DNA of 64,000 nucleotides from positions 4,588,001-4,652,000 of the forward strand of contig NZ_CP059399.1 in the NCBI RefSeq assembly GCF_013744875.1, read 5' to 3'. The notes under the pieces are model-generated. The model made no database searches, was not told where the DNA came from, and saw only the letters and a list, made by a program, of their open reading frames with translations. This document shows, piece by piece, positions 50,837 through 60,583 of the stretch. Within the stretch, counting starts at the first letter, position 1; each line of letters starts with the position of its first letter. This DNA comes from Nocardia huaxiensis (GTDB lineage: Bacteria > Actinomycetota > Actinomycetes > Mycobacteriales > Mycobacteriaceae). The translations under genes and the position numbers were made by a program.

Positions 50837-51238
50837 ATGAATACCGTTGCCCGCGAAGTCGTTTGGGGATCGATCTTGGCATTCGGCGTGGCGACCACCG
50901 TCGCGTCGGCCCCCATGGCCGTGGCGGCGATCGATCCGGTGGTCACGAACTGCGCCACCTATCCGTACGAGAAGGTCGTCCGCCCGGACCGATTGCTGCT
51001 GGCTTGCGGTGATGCCGGGCTGTGGGTCAAGGACATCACCTGGACCAGCTGGGGTCCCGACACCGCCGAGGGCGAGGGGACACAGCTGCGCAAGACCTGT
51101 CGGCCCGACTGCGCCACCGGCGGAGTAGCGAGCGGGCCGACCCACATCACGCTGCGCAAGGTCGTGCAGCCGGAGAACCGGTACACCGAGGCCGCGATCA
51201 CCGACCTGAACGGCAAGGCCGAGACCTGGCCGCTGTGA
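50837..51238 (+). CDS. Small secreted protein, unknown
   Basis: 133 residues. Signal peptide to about residue 30 (ILAFGVATTVASAPMAVA). The mature part has four Cys (VTNCATY, LLACGDAG, KTCRPDC), a WGPDTAEGEG turn and a conserved-looking DITWTSWG strand, like small actinobacterial secreted beta proteins. A probable -10 box TAGCGT lies at 50793-50798. No function assigned. Confidence 0.72.
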   Translation: MNTVAREVVWGSILAFGVATTVASAPMAVAAIDPVVTNCATYPYEKVVRPDRLLLACGDAGLWVKDITWTSWGPDTAEGEGTQLRKTCRPDCATGGVASGPTHITLRKVVQPENRYTEAAITDLNGKAETWPL

Positions 51239-51281
51239 GCGCGGTTCGCGCGCTGTGGACCGGGTGCGGCGGTTGTTCGGA

Positions 51282-52256
51282 TCAGCGCTTGGCCAGGGCT
51301 GTCACGAGTCGCTTGATCGGGCTCTCGGCGTTGTAGGCGGCGGCGAGAGCCTGTAGGCGCTCCGGATCGGCGGGCGTATACGGCAGCAGATCCGGGCCCG
51401 ACAGTTCCACGTTCGCGTCCTGCACCACGCGCACCACCGGTGCGGCAGCCTTCAAATAATCGTCGGCGGCAACGAGTTTGGCGCGCACACCCTTGGCCAG
51501 ATCCGATTCCGGATCCGCCGCGGCCGCGCGCAGCGCCTCGACCGAACCGAATTTGGAGATGAGCTGTGCGGCCGACTTGTCGCCGATGCCGGCCACGCCG
51601 GGCAGCCCGTCGGAGGCGTCACCGCGCAGGGCCGCCATATCCGCGTAGGCCGGGCCCGCATTCTGTTCGGGCACACCGTATTTGGCCGCCACCTCGGCGG
51701 GCCCCCACAGCTCCGCCTTGGACAGCCCGCGGCCGACGTAGAAGACCTGCACGGGCGGTTCGGGTGTATCCCGCACCAGCTGCAGCAGATCCCGGTCGCC
51801 GCTGACCACGATGACCGGGGAGTCCCGCTCGATCGTGGCGAGGGTGCCGATCACGTCGTCGGCCTCGAGCCCCTCGGCCCCGCCGGTGGCGATACCGGCC
51901 GCCGCCAGCACCTCCATGATCATGTCCACCTGCGGCGTGAGGGTGTCGGGCACCTCTTCGGCCTCGAATCCGCCTGTCTCCGCACCGGATTCGGTGACCT
52001 CGGCCACCCGATGCGCCTTGTACGAGGGAATCAGATCCACCCGGAACTGCGGCCGCCAATCCAGATCCAGGCACACCACCAGCCGGCTCGGCGAATGCTG
52101 TTTGACGAGCGCCGCGACCATATCGGTGAACCCGCGCAGGGCGTTCACCGGCCGCCCGTCGGGTGCGGTGATCTTCTCCGGAATGGCGTAGAAGGCGCGA
52201 AACCACAGGCTGGCTCCGTCGAGCAGCAGCAGCGGACCGGCGGCGGGAGTGCTCAT
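51282..52256 (-). CDS. 5'-3' exonuclease (PolI-like nuclease domain, Rv2090 type)
   Basis: 324 residues of the FEN/PolI 5' nuclease family without a polymerase domain. Acidic metal-site residues are in [26 protein letters not shown] and [11 protein letters not shown], and the helix-hairpin-helix is at [16 protein letters not shown]. Likely processes flaps or RNA primers. TAGCGT eight bases before the ATG may give a leaderless transcript. Order matches Rv2090 beside helY and pepE. Confidence 0.92.
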   Translation of the reverse strand: MSTPAAGPLLLLDGASLWFRAFYAIPEKITAPDGRPVNALRGFTDMVAALVKQHSPSRLVVCLDLDWRPQFRVDLIPSYKAHRVAEVTESGAETGGFEAEEVPDTLTPQVDMIMEVLAAAGIATGGAEGLEADDVIGTLATIERDSPVIVVSGDRDLLQLVRDTPEPPVQVFYVGRGLSKAELWGPAEVAAKYGVPEQNAGPAYADMAALRGDASDGLPGVAGIGDKSAAQLISKFGSVEALRAAAADPESDLAKGVRAKLVAADDYLKAAAPVVRVVQDANVELSGPDLLPYTPADPERLQALAAAYNAESPIKRLVTALAKR

Positions 52257-52371
52257 GAGCCCAGACGCTACCGGTCCCGGCCGACAACCGCGCGCACCCC
52301 GGGCCGACATGCGGGAATGCGGATCGCGGTCCGGGTCGGTCGATAGCCGGGCGCTCGCCGAGGTAACGTCG

Positions 52372-53505
52372 ATGGACATGAGCTCTCATGACGAGTCACG
52401 GTTCGCGGCGGAGGTCTACGGGGCGCGATTGGAGCGGGCGGCGGAGCTGGCGCGCACCGCGCACCTCGATGCCCTGCTCATCACGCCGGGCGCGGATCTG
52501 CGGTATCTGATCGGGTCGCGGGCGCAATCCTTCGAGCGACTCACCTGCCTGGTGATCCCGGCCAGCGGCGAGACCCCGTCGGTGGTGATCCCCAAACTGG
52601 AGCTGGCCTCGCTCAAGGATTCGGCGGCGGGGGAGCTGGGTTTGCAGATCGTGGACTGGGTCGACGGCGTGGACCCGTACCGGCTGGTGCGCAATGTGCT
52701 CAATGCCGGTGCGCGCGCGGCCGTCGACGACGCCATGCCCGCCCTGCACCTGCTGCCCATCGCGGATCAGCTGGGGGCGCTGCCGGTTTCGGCGACGCCG
52801 GTGCTGCGGCAGCTGCGAATGCTCAAGGACCCCAGCGAGATCGACGCCCTGCGCCGGGCCGGTGCGGCCATCGACCGGGTGCACGCCCGGGTCGGGCAGT
52901 GGCTGCGGGCCGGGCGCACCGAGGCCGAGGTGGCGGCCGATATCGCGGCGGCCATCATCGAAGAGGGCCACACCGCAGCGGCTTTCGTGATCGTCGGCAG
53001 CGGCCCGCACGGCGCGGACCCGCATCACGAGGTCTCCGATCGCGTGATCGAGGACGGTGATGTGGTGGTCGTCGATATCGGCGGCCCGGTCGAGCCCGGC
53101 TACTACTCCGACTCGACCCGCACCTACGTGCTCGGGCAGCCGAGCCCCGAAATCGCCGAGCACTTCGCGGTTCTGGAGCGTGCGCAGGCGGCCTCCGTGG
53201 CCGCGGTGCGCCCCGGCGTGACCGCCGAATCGGTGGACGCCGCGGCGCGAGATCTGTTGACCGAAGCCGGAATCGGCGAATACTTCGTGCATCGCACCGG
53301 CCACGGCATCGGCCTGTCGGTACACGAGGAGCCCTACATCGTGTCCGGCAACGACATCGTGCTCGAGCCGGGCATGGCCTTCAGTATCGAACCGGGCGTG
53401 TACTTCCCGGGCGAATGGGGCGCCCGCATCGAGGACATCGTCGTGGTCACCGAGGACGGCTGCGAGTCCATGAACAAGCGGCCGCACGGACTCACTCAGC
53501 TCTGA
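52372..53505 (+). CDS. pepE: Xaa-Pro dipeptidase PepE-like (M24)
   Basis: 377 residues. N-terminal creatinase-like domain and pita-bread M24 domain with the five metal ligands visible: DIGG and SDSTRTY (Asp), HRTGHGIGL (His), IEPG (Glu) and ARIEDIV (Glu). Cleaves X-Pro dipeptides. ATG 52372 has GAGG eight bases upstream; ATG 52378 is an alternative. Its last ten bases overlap the convergent serine hydrolase gene. Confidence 0.92.
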   Translation: MDMSSHDESRFAAEVYGARLERAAELARTAHLDALLITPGADLRYLIGSRAQSFERLTCLVIPASGETPSVVIPKLELASLKDSAAGELGLQIVDWVDGVDPYRLVRNVLNAGARAAVDDAMPALHLLPIADQLGALPVSATPVLRQLRMLKDPSEIDALRRAGAAIDRVHARVGQWLRAGRTEAEVAADIAAAIIEEGHTAAAFVIVGSGPHGADPHHEVSDRVIEDGDVVVVDIGGPVEPGYYSDSTRTYVLGQPSPEIAEHFAVLERAQAASVAAVRPGVTAESVDAAARDLLTEAGIGEYFVHRTGHGIGLSVHEEPYIVSGNDIVLEPGMAFSIEPGVYFPGEWGARIEDIVVVTEDGCESMNKRPHGLTQL

Positions 53506-54641
53506 GCGGCGAACCGCCAGAACTCCTCCAGCCACTCGGCGGGCACCGGACTGTCCACCGCCACCTGCGTGAGCACGACGTCGATCGCGCCGGTGGCGGG
53601 GACGTGATAGGCGGAGGTGCCGGTGCCGCCGACCCAGCCGTAGCGGCCGGGCGCATTCCACGGTCCGCGCACGGCGATATCGACCGACCCGCCACAACCC
53701 CAGCCCTGGCCGTCCAGGAAGAACCCGGCCAGGGCGCGGGAGGCGGGCGTGGTGTGATCGGTGTGCATGAGCCGTACGGATTCGGTTGACAGCAAACGCT
53801 TCCCGTCCGCGCCGACGCCGTCCGCGAGCAGCATGCGATGGAACTTCAGCACATCATCGGCGGTGCCGACCAGACCGCCGTGCCCGAGTGGCAGCGGTGG
53901 CTCGCCGGCCCACTGCCCGTCCGGGCCGTCGGCGAGCTCGAAACCCTCGGGAGTGTTCCGGTAGTAGCTCGTGAACCGTTCCCGCTTCCCCTGTGCGACA
54001 GTGAATCCGGAATCGTCCATGCCGAGCGGCTCGAAAATGCGCTGCGCGAGGAACTCCGGCAGCGACTGCCCGCAGACGCGGGTGACGAGAATCCCCTGCA
54101 CCGTGGAACACGTGTCGTAGAGCCAATATTCGCCGGGCTGCCCCAACAGCGGCAGCTGTCCCAGTTCCGCCATCCACTCATCGGCCGACGGATAGCTCAG
54201 CGGTTCGCGCCCATCCCGCTGGATCGGGAAAAGCGCCCGCACAAAAGGCAATTCGGAATCGGCCGCCCAGCCCAGCCCGGCCTGCGAGGTGAGCAGATCG
54301 AACACGGTGATCGGCCGCACCGCCGCCACCACCTCGTCGAGCGGACTCGCAGGTGTCCGCAATACCCGCCGATCCGCCAGCTCCGGCAGCCACCCGTCCA
54401 CCGGCTGATCCAGCGCCACCCGCCCGTCATCGACCAGCATGAGCAGCGCCGCCGCGGTAACCGGCTTGGTGAGCGAGGCGAGCCGGAAAATGGAATCCCG
54501 CCGCATGGGAGCAGAGCCGTCGGCGTGGGCCGACCCGGCGACCGCCACCTCGAGGCGATCACCACGGGCCAGCACCGCGACCGCCCCCGGCAGCACGCCC
54601 TTGCGGACGTACGCGTCCAGAAACTCTTGCAATCCGGGCAT
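53496..54641 (-). CDS. Serine beta-lactamase-like hydrolase (class C fold)
   Basis: 381 residues. SLTK at the S-x-x-K position (near residue 56), a YDTCS loop near 175 in the Tyr-x-Asn/Ser position and GHGGLVGTADDV near 256. No signal peptide, so it is probably a cytosolic esterase or peptidase rather than an antibiotic-resistance enzyme. GGAGGG precedes the ATG. Confidence 0.86.
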   Translation of the reverse strand: MPGLQEFLDAYVRKGVLPGAVAVLARGDRLEVAVAGSAHADGSAPMRRDSIFRLASLTKPVTAAALLMLVDDGRVALDQPVDGWLPELADRRVLRTPASPLDEVVAAVRPITVFDLLTSQAGLGWAADSELPFVRALFPIQRDGREPLSYPSADEWMAELGQLPLLGQPGEYWLYDTCSTVQGILVTRVCGQSLPEFLAQRIFEPLGMDDSGFTVAQGKRERFTSYYRNTPEGFELADGPDGQWAGEPPLPLGHGGLVGTADDVLKFHRMLLADGVGADGKRLLSTESVRLMHTDHTTPASRALAGFFLDGQGWGCGGSVDIAVRGPWNAPGRYGWVGGTGTSAYHVPATGAIDVVLTQVAVDSPVPAEWLEEFWRFAAQS

Positions 54642-54760
54642 GGCCGATCCCTCCGTTGGTCATCCGGTTACTGGATAGACGTTCGGGCGCGGCCGAATTC
54701 ATCGCATCGGATGCCCCGGGGAGAGGCGTTGCGTGCGGGACTCCTCAGTCACTCACTCGC

Positions 54761-55183
54761 TCAGTGGCCCGCGGCTGCGGGGTCCGCGCCGTCCTTCAGG
54801 GTGCTGCTGGCCAGCACCCGGCCGACCTTGATGGCGATGACCACCCGGGTCGGGTTCTCCCGCGGCTGCCGGTAGCGCCCGGCATACCGCTGCACGGCAT
54901 CGGCCACCGAATCCGCGTCGTCGAGCACCTCGGCCGGCCCTTCGAGGGTGAGCCAGCGGATCCCGTCGACCTGGCTCACCGCGGCGTACCCGGATCGCCG
55001 CACATTGCGCACCTTCACCGATCCGTCATTGGTGATGATGCGGGCGATCCCCGCTTCCGGATCCCAGGTGAACCCGACCGCCACCACATGCGGGGTGCCG
55101 TTCGCGCGCAGGGTGGTGAGCGTGGCCAGATGCCGCTCGGCGACGAATTCGAGGGCGGCGGGCGAGAGTTCGGTGCTCGTCAT
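54761..55183 (-). CDS. F420-dependent PPOX-class oxidoreductase (Rv2074-like)
   Basis: 140 residues of the split beta-barrel PPOX family: [25 protein letters not shown] is the classic opening, [17 protein letters not shown] the middle and [17 protein letters not shown] the end. The nearest known relative by context is Rv2074, an F420-dependent biliverdin reductase, and the neighbouring SDR and cobL also match that region. TAGCGT seven bases before the ATG suggests a leaderless transcript. Confidence 0.85.
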   Translation of the reverse strand: MTSTELSPAALEFVAERHLATLTTLRANGTPHVVAVGFTWDPEAGIARIITNDGSVKVRNVRRSGYAAVSQVDGIRWLTLEGPAEVLDDADSVADAVQRYAGRYRQPRENPTRVVIAIKVGRVLASSTLKDGADPAAAGH

Positions 55184-55282
55184 GCCCACGACGCTAGCAA
55201 TGCGCCGGGACAGGCTGCTCGGTACGTTGCGGCGGCGGGACAGCGCACATCGTGCGGACCGCCGAATGGCAGGATGTCGGGC

Positions 55283-56044
55283 ATGGGATTGGGATCGCGG
55301 GATGTCGACGCGGGCGTTGTGCTGCTGCTCGGTGGGCGCAGTGAGATCGGGCTGGAAGTCGTGCGGCGGCTCGCGGCCGGACGGGTGGTGATCCTGGCGG
55401 CGCGGCGCAGCGGGGACCTCGCTGCGCAGCGGGCGGAGCTCGAGGCGGCCGGGGCGAGCGCGGTGCACGCCGTCGAGTTCGACGCGGATGATCTCGCGGC
55501 GCATCAGCCGATGCTGGAGAAGATCGTCGCCGAGCACGGGCGGATCGGGGTGGCGGTGCTCGCGTTCGGGGTGCTGGGCGATCAGGCGCGGGCGGAACAG
55601 GATCCGGCGCATGCGGTGGCCGTGGTGCAGACCGACTATGTGGCGCAGGTGAATGTGCTGACCAGCCTGGCGAATCTGCTGCGCGCGCAGGGGGACGGGC
55701 AGATCGTGGTGTTCAGTTCCATTGCGGGCGTGCGGGTTCGGCGCGCCAACTACGTGTACGGGTCCGCCAAGGCCGGGTTGGACGGCTTCGCGTCCGGCTT
55801 GCAGGATGCGTTGCACGGCAGTGGCGTTCACCTGCTGCTGGTGCGGTCCGGATTCGTCATCGGCCGCATGACCGAGGGCATGGATCCGGCCCCGCTGTCG
55901 AGCACGCCCGGTCAGGTCGCCGACGGTGTGGTGTCCGGTCTGCGGCGACGTACCCGGGTGGTGGTGGTGCCGGGCGCGCTGCGGCTGATGTTCATTGCCA
56001 TGCGGCTTGTACCGCAACCGATTTGGCGTCGGATGCCGCGATGA
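55283..56044 (+). CDS. Short-chain dehydrogenase (Rv2073c-like)
   Basis: 253 residues. Coenzyme loop [13 protein letters not shown] in place of TGxxxGxG, catalytic Ser in VFSSIAG (near 148) and Tyr-x3-Lys in YVYGSAKAG. Similar to actinobacterial SDRs annotated as decaprenylphospho-ribose epimerase-like or Rv2073c. The stop overlaps cobL (ATGA), yet a role in cobalamin synthesis is not established. Confidence 0.84.
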   Translation: MGLGSRDVDAGVVLLLGGRSEIGLEVVRRLAAGRVVILAARRSGDLAAQRAELEAAGASAVHAVEFDADDLAAHQPMLEKIVAEHGRIGVAVLAFGVLGDQARAEQDPAHAVAVVQTDYVAQVNVLTSLANLLRAQGDGQIVVFSSIAGVRVRRANYVYGSAKAGLDGFASGLQDALHGSGVHLLLVRSGFVIGRMTEGMDPAPLSSTPGQVADGVVSGLRRRTRVVVVPGALRLMFIAMRLVPQPIWRRMPR

Positions 56045-57333
56045 CCGACGCGCCGGGCGGCACGGCGGGCCCGAGCCCGGAGGTGGCGCAGGACGCCGCG
56101 CATCCGGTCCGCTGGCCTGTGGATTCGCCGATTGCCGTGATCGGCATCGGCGCGGACGGCTGGGACGGGCTCGGCGGCCCGGCCCGGCGCGAGCTCGGGG
56201 CCGCCGAGGTGCTGCTCGGCTCCGGTCGGCAATTGGCTCTCGTGCCCGTGCCCGAGTGTGGTGCGGAGCGCGTGTCCTGGCCGTCCCCGCTGGTCCCCGC
56301 CCTCCGCGGCCTGCTGGAAGACTTCCGGGGCAAGCGAATTGCCGTCCTGGCCAGCGGCGACCCCATGTTCTTCGGCATCGGCGCGACCCTGGCCCGACTG
56401 GTGGGCGCGCCGGCGCTGCGCGTCCTGCCGCAGCCGTCGTCGGCTTCGCTGGCCTGTGCTCGGCTGGGCTGGCCGCTGGCCGAGACGCCGGTGGTGAGCG
56501 CGGTGGGGCGGCGACTGGAAACCGTGCTGCCCGAATTGTCGGACGGGCGGCGTCTTCTCGTGCTGAGCGAGGATGAGCACACCCCCGCCCGGCTGTCGGA
56601 TCTCTTGGTGCGCAATGGCTTCGGGGACTCCGCCATGACCGTGCTGGAGCAGCTGGGCGGCCCGGCCGAGCGGGTCGCGGCGGGTGTGGCGGCCGGCTGG
56701 AATCTGCCGCCCGGCGATGCGCTCAATATCGTCGCCCTGGACTGCGTCGCCGATCCGGATGCTCGCCGTCTGACCCGTCTGCCGGGCCTCCCGGACGCGG
56801 CCTACACCGGTGACGGTCAGCTCACCAAGTACGAGATCCGCACCCTCACGGTCGCCGCGCTGGCCCCCGCCCCCGGTGAACTGCTGTGGGATGTGGGCGG
56901 CGGTTCCGGCACCATCGCCATCGAATGGTGCCGCACCCATTCGGCCTGCCGTGCGGTCACATTCGAACGGCTCGAATCCCGCCGCTTGCAGATCACGGCG
57001 AATGCGACGGCCCTCGGTGTGCCGGGAATCGATGTGCGCGGCGCCGCTCCCGGCGCATTCGGCGATCTTCCCGCCCCCGATGCGATATTCATCGGCGGTG
57101 GCCTTACCCAGCACGCGATGTTCGAATCCTGTTGGGCGCGATTGCGCCACGGCGGCCGGTTGGTCGCCAATGCCGTCACCGCCGAATCGGAGGCCCTGCT
57201 GACCGCGCTGGCCGCCGATCACGGCGGTACGCTGCGCCGATACCAGATCTACCGGGCCGAACCGCTGGGCGGATTCACCTCGTGGCGGCCGCAATTGCCG
57301 GTGACGCAATGGGTGGTCGTGAAATCGCGGTGA
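56041..57333 (+). CDS. cobL: Precorrin-6Y C5,15-methyltransferase (decarboxylating)
   Basis: 430 residues in two parts: an N-terminal tetrapyrrole methylase (about 28-230; [25 protein letters not shown]) and a C-terminal SAM methyltransferase/decarboxylase (about 255-430; [16 protein letters not shown]). It performs two methylations and a decarboxylation in aerobic cobalamin synthesis. Overlaps the SDR upstream. A hairpin with a short U-run follows. Confidence 0.94.
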   Translation: MTDAPGGTAGPSPEVAQDAAHPVRWPVDSPIAVIGIGADGWDGLGGPARRELGAAEVLLGSGRQLALVPVPECGAERVSWPSPLVPALRGLLEDFRGKRIAVLASGDPMFFGIGATLARLVGAPALRVLPQPSSASLACARLGWPLAETPVVSAVGRRLETVLPELSDGRRLLVLSEDEHTPARLSDLLVRNGFGDSAMTVLEQLGGPAERVAAGVAAGWNLPPGDALNIVALDCVADPDARRLTRLPGLPDAAYTGDGQLTKYEIRTLTVAALAPAPGELLWDVGGGSGTIAIEWCRTHSACRAVTFERLESRRLQITANATALGVPGIDVRGAAPGAFGDLPAPDAIFIGGGLTQHAMFESCWARLRHGGRLVANAVTAESEALLTALAADHGGTLRRYQIYRAEPLGGFTSWRPQLPVTQWVVVKSR

Positions 57334-57344
57334 TTAGACCGGTC

Positions 57345-57370
57345 GGCCCGATGTGTTTTCGGGCCTTTCC
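57345..57370 (+). terminator. Terminator after cobL
   Basis: GGCCCGA (57345-57351) and TCGGGCC (57359-57365) around seven bases, followed by TTTCC. Confidence 0.65.
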
Positions 57371-57487
57371 TCGTGAAAGGCTCGAATGCGCCGCCCCCTC
57401 ACAGTGAAACACGCATACGTCAACAGGTAGGGTCTGGACCCATCCTGGCTGCTGCCGGGTTTGTTTACTAGCTGTATTGGGAGATCC

Positions 57488-58096
57488 ATGAGGTACACGA
57501 AGTTCGCGTCCACCGCCTTCCTCGCCGCCGCCGCGACCAGCATTGCCGCGGGCACCGCGAATGCCGCGCCGGTGGAGCAGGCTCCGGCCGGTCAGGTCGC
57601 GCCGCAGGTGCAGGGACAGGATCGGGGCGTCGGCTACTCGGTGAAGCTGGCCGAGGCGGGCGATGCCATTGTCACGCAGGTCACCGGCGGCGCGTTCAGC
57701 CTGAATGCCGACGGTAAGGGCGTCACCCTGACCAATGACGCCGGGCAGGTCGTGGCCGAGGTGCCGCTGCTCGGTCAGACCGCCCAGGCGGGTGCGCGGG
57801 AAGTCGCCCTCACCGCCACCATCGGCGAGGATGGCCGGCAGTTGGCGCTGGCGCCCGCGGCCAGCGAGGTGTCGGGCGCGCAGGCCATCTCGTCGCAGCA
57901 GTGGTTCTTCGCCGAGTTGCAGCGGGCGTCGCTGGGTGCGGCGGTCGGCGCGGTCATCGGTGGCGCGATCGGGCTGCTCGGGTTCATCGTCTCCGCGGTT
58001 CCGGGCGCGATCATCGGGGCGGGCATCGGCCTGCTGGTGGCCGGTGGGCAGCCGCTGATCGACTCGGGTATCGCCTACTTCAGTGGGCAGCCCTGA
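57488..58096 (+). CDS. Secreted glycine-zipper protein
   Basis: 202 residues. Signal peptide cleaved after GTANA (26). A short beta domain (VGYSVKLAEAGDAIVTQVTGGAF) is followed by two hydrophobic Gly-rich stretches near 155-190 (GAAVGAVIGGAIGLLGF, PGAIIGAGIGLLVAGG). Probably inserted in or attached to an envelope membrane. Its stop codon overlaps the likely CTG start of cobK, and a longer relative lies at 58949. Function unknown. Confidence 0.78.
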   Translation: MRYTKFASTAFLAAAATSIAAGTANAAPVEQAPAGQVAPQVQGQDRGVGYSVKLAEAGDAIVTQVTGGAFSLNADGKGVTLTNDAGQVVAEVPLLGQTAQAGAREVALTATIGEDGRQLALAPAASEVSGAQAISSQQWFFAELQRASLGAAVGAVIGGAIGLLGFIVSAVPGAIIGAGIGLLVAGGQPLIDSGIAYFSGQP

Positions 58097-58827
58097 AGAT
58101 TCTGATTCTCGGCGGCACCCGGGAAGCCCGGAACCTCGCCGATATCGCTTCCGGCGAGCGAGGATTCGACATCGTCTCCTCGCTCGCCGGTCGTGTGCGC
58201 GAACCCGTGCTGCCGGTTGGCGAGGTCCGGATCGGGGGCTTCGGGGGAGTGTCCGGATTGCGGGATTGGCTGGCGGACAATGGGATCGACGTCGTGATCG
58301 ATGCCACCCATCCCTTCGCCGGAGGCATCAGCGCCAATGCCGCGGCAGCCGCGGCACGGTCAGGGCTGCCGGTGCTGCACGTGCGCCGGCCCGGGTGGAC
58401 CGAGCGGGCGGGAGACCGCTGGATCCGCGTGCCGGATCTGGCCGCGGCGGCGGAACGGCTTGCCGGACTGGGAGATCGGGTCTTCCTCACCATCGGCCGT
58501 CAAGGGGTGGCCGCCTTCGCGGCATCGGATGCCTGGTTCCTGATCCGCGCCATCGACCCGCCCGCGGCCGCGATGCCCGCGCGTGCCGAATTGCTGCTGG
58601 CGCGTGGGCCTTTCAGTGTCGCCGAGGAATCGGCCCTGCTCGCCGGCCGCCGCATCGACGTGCTGGTGACCAAGGACAGCGGGGGAGCGCTGACCGAGGC
58701 CAAACTGACCGCCGCGCGGGCTCTCGCGCTGCCGGTGGTCATGATCGACCGCCCGCCCCTGCCGGAGGGTGCGGAAGTCGTGGATTCTGTTGCCGCAGCC
58801 ATGATTTGGCTGCGCTCGCACATCTGA
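58093..58827 (+). CDS. cobK: Precorrin-6A reductase, probable CTG start
   Basis: 244 residues if translation begins at CTG 58093. LKILILGGTREARNLAD is the expected CobK N terminus, DVVIDATHPFAGGISANA near 74 and TKDSGGALTEAKL near 198 are strong family motifs. No ATG, GTG or TTG lies in frame just upstream, and CTG overlaps the stop of the secreted-protein gene (CTGA), implying coupling. It reduces precorrin-6A with NADPH in the same pathway as cobL. Confidence 0.9.
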   Translation: MKILILGGTREARNLADIASGERGFDIVSSLAGRVREPVLPVGEVRIGGFGGVSGLRDWLADNGIDVVIDATHPFAGGISANAAAAAARSGLPVLHVRRPGWTERAGDRWIRVPDLAAAAERLAGLGDRVFLTIGRQGVAAFAASDAWFLIRAIDPPAAAMPARAELLLARGPFSVAEESALLAGRRIDVLVTKDSGGALTEAKLTAARALALPVVMIDRPPLPEGAEVVDSVAAAMIWLRSHI

Positions 58828-58872
58828 CATCCTCTCTGTCCCGTCCTGGGGCACATCCATGTTAATCGTTAA

Positions 58873-58887
58873 TGAAAACGATTTGCA
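58873..58887. promoter_or_regulatory. Zur-like operator
   Basis: TGAAAACGATTTGCA closely resembles the actinobacterial Zur consensus TGAAAATGATTTTCA. It overlaps TTGCAA (58883-58888), which with TATGCT (58907-58912) and 18 bases between could be the promoter of the following five genes, so zinc-bound Zur would block it. Confidence 0.6.
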
Positions 58888-58948
58888 ATAATCTGGCGCT
58901 CGATCGTATGCTCTGGCCCCCAGCCGTTCTCGATTGAGGTTCACAAGC

Positions 58949-59647
58949 ATGTCGATGAGGAAATCCGCTACCGTCGCCGCCCTGACCCTGTCCGCGGTGT
59001 GCGCCGCCTCGGGCGCGCTCGCCCACGCGCAGCCGGCGGGCGATGCGCCGATCAACTACGCCGCGACCGTCTCGGAGCGGTCGCTGACCATTCGCACCGA
59101 TGCGGGATCGCTGGTGTCGGAGAACGGCGTGTTCACCATCCGGGCGGCCGACGGCACCGTGCTCGGCGGCACCGAATTGTCCTTCCGCGTCGACGATTTC
59201 GTCTTCCCCATCGCCGCGGAGATCTCCGGCAACACCGCCACCCTGACCCCGCAGCTCGACCCCGCCCACGCGGTGTACCGGCCGGTGGCGCTGCCGTACG
59301 AGAATCAGGCCCCCTGGAAGTCGGAGTACGACCGCGAGGTCGCCGCGTGGAGCCGCATGACCAGCACCATCAGCATGGGCGCGAGCATCGGCACCCTGGT
59401 CGGCGGGATCGGCGGGGCGGCCGTCGGCTGCCTGATCGGCGGAGCCACCCTCGGGGCGGTGACCGGAACCCTCACCGCCATGTTCGGCGCGCTGGGCGGC
59501 GCGGCGGTGGGCTGCATCGTCGGCATGAGCGTCGTCGGCTTCCTCGGCACCCTGGCCGGGCAGATCTTCGTGACCGCACCGGTGGCCGTGCTGGCCGCCG
59601 CGCAGTACTTCACCACCATCAATTCCCCCATGCCGCAGACGAAGTGA
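58949..59647 (+). CDS. Secreted glycine-zipper protein, longer relative of 57488-58096
   Basis: 232 residues. Signal peptide ends near ALAHA (27). Beta domain (INYAATVSERSLTIRTDAG, then ENGVFTIRAADGTVLGG), spacer, then extended Gly-zipper hydrophobic stretches from about 130 to 215 with two Cys (AAVGCLIGG, AAVGCIVGM). TGAGG is nine bases before ATG 58949. It is only 30 bases before the importer genes, so it is likely part of the same metal-related unit. Confidence 0.78.
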   Translation: MSMRKSATVAALTLSAVCAASGALAHAQPAGDAPINYAATVSERSLTIRTDAGSLVSENGVFTIRAADGTVLGGTELSFRVDDFVFPIAAEISGNTATLTPQLDPAHAVYRPVALPYENQAPWKSEYDREVAAWSRMTSTISMGASIGTLVGGIGGAAVGCLIGGATLGAVTGTLTAMFGALGGAAVGCIVGMSVVGFLGTLAGQIFVTAPVAVLAAAQYFTTINSPMPQTK

Positions 59648-59677
59648 GGGCCGAGCGGCCGAGGGACGGGTAGCACC

Positions 59678-60579
<902 letters not shown>

Positions 60580-60583
<4 letters not shown>

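Noticed and set aside
54656..55282. N-terminal extension of the SDR gene antisense to the PPOX gene
   Set aside because: The recognisable SDR sequence begins at 55283 with a suitable ribosome site; the extension has no homology.
57380..57487. Possible cobalamin riboswitch before the secreted-protein/cobK unit
   Set aside because: Only a small GGGTCTGGACCC hairpin is visible; no B12-box-like segment was recognised, nor upstream of cobL or at 58830-58948.
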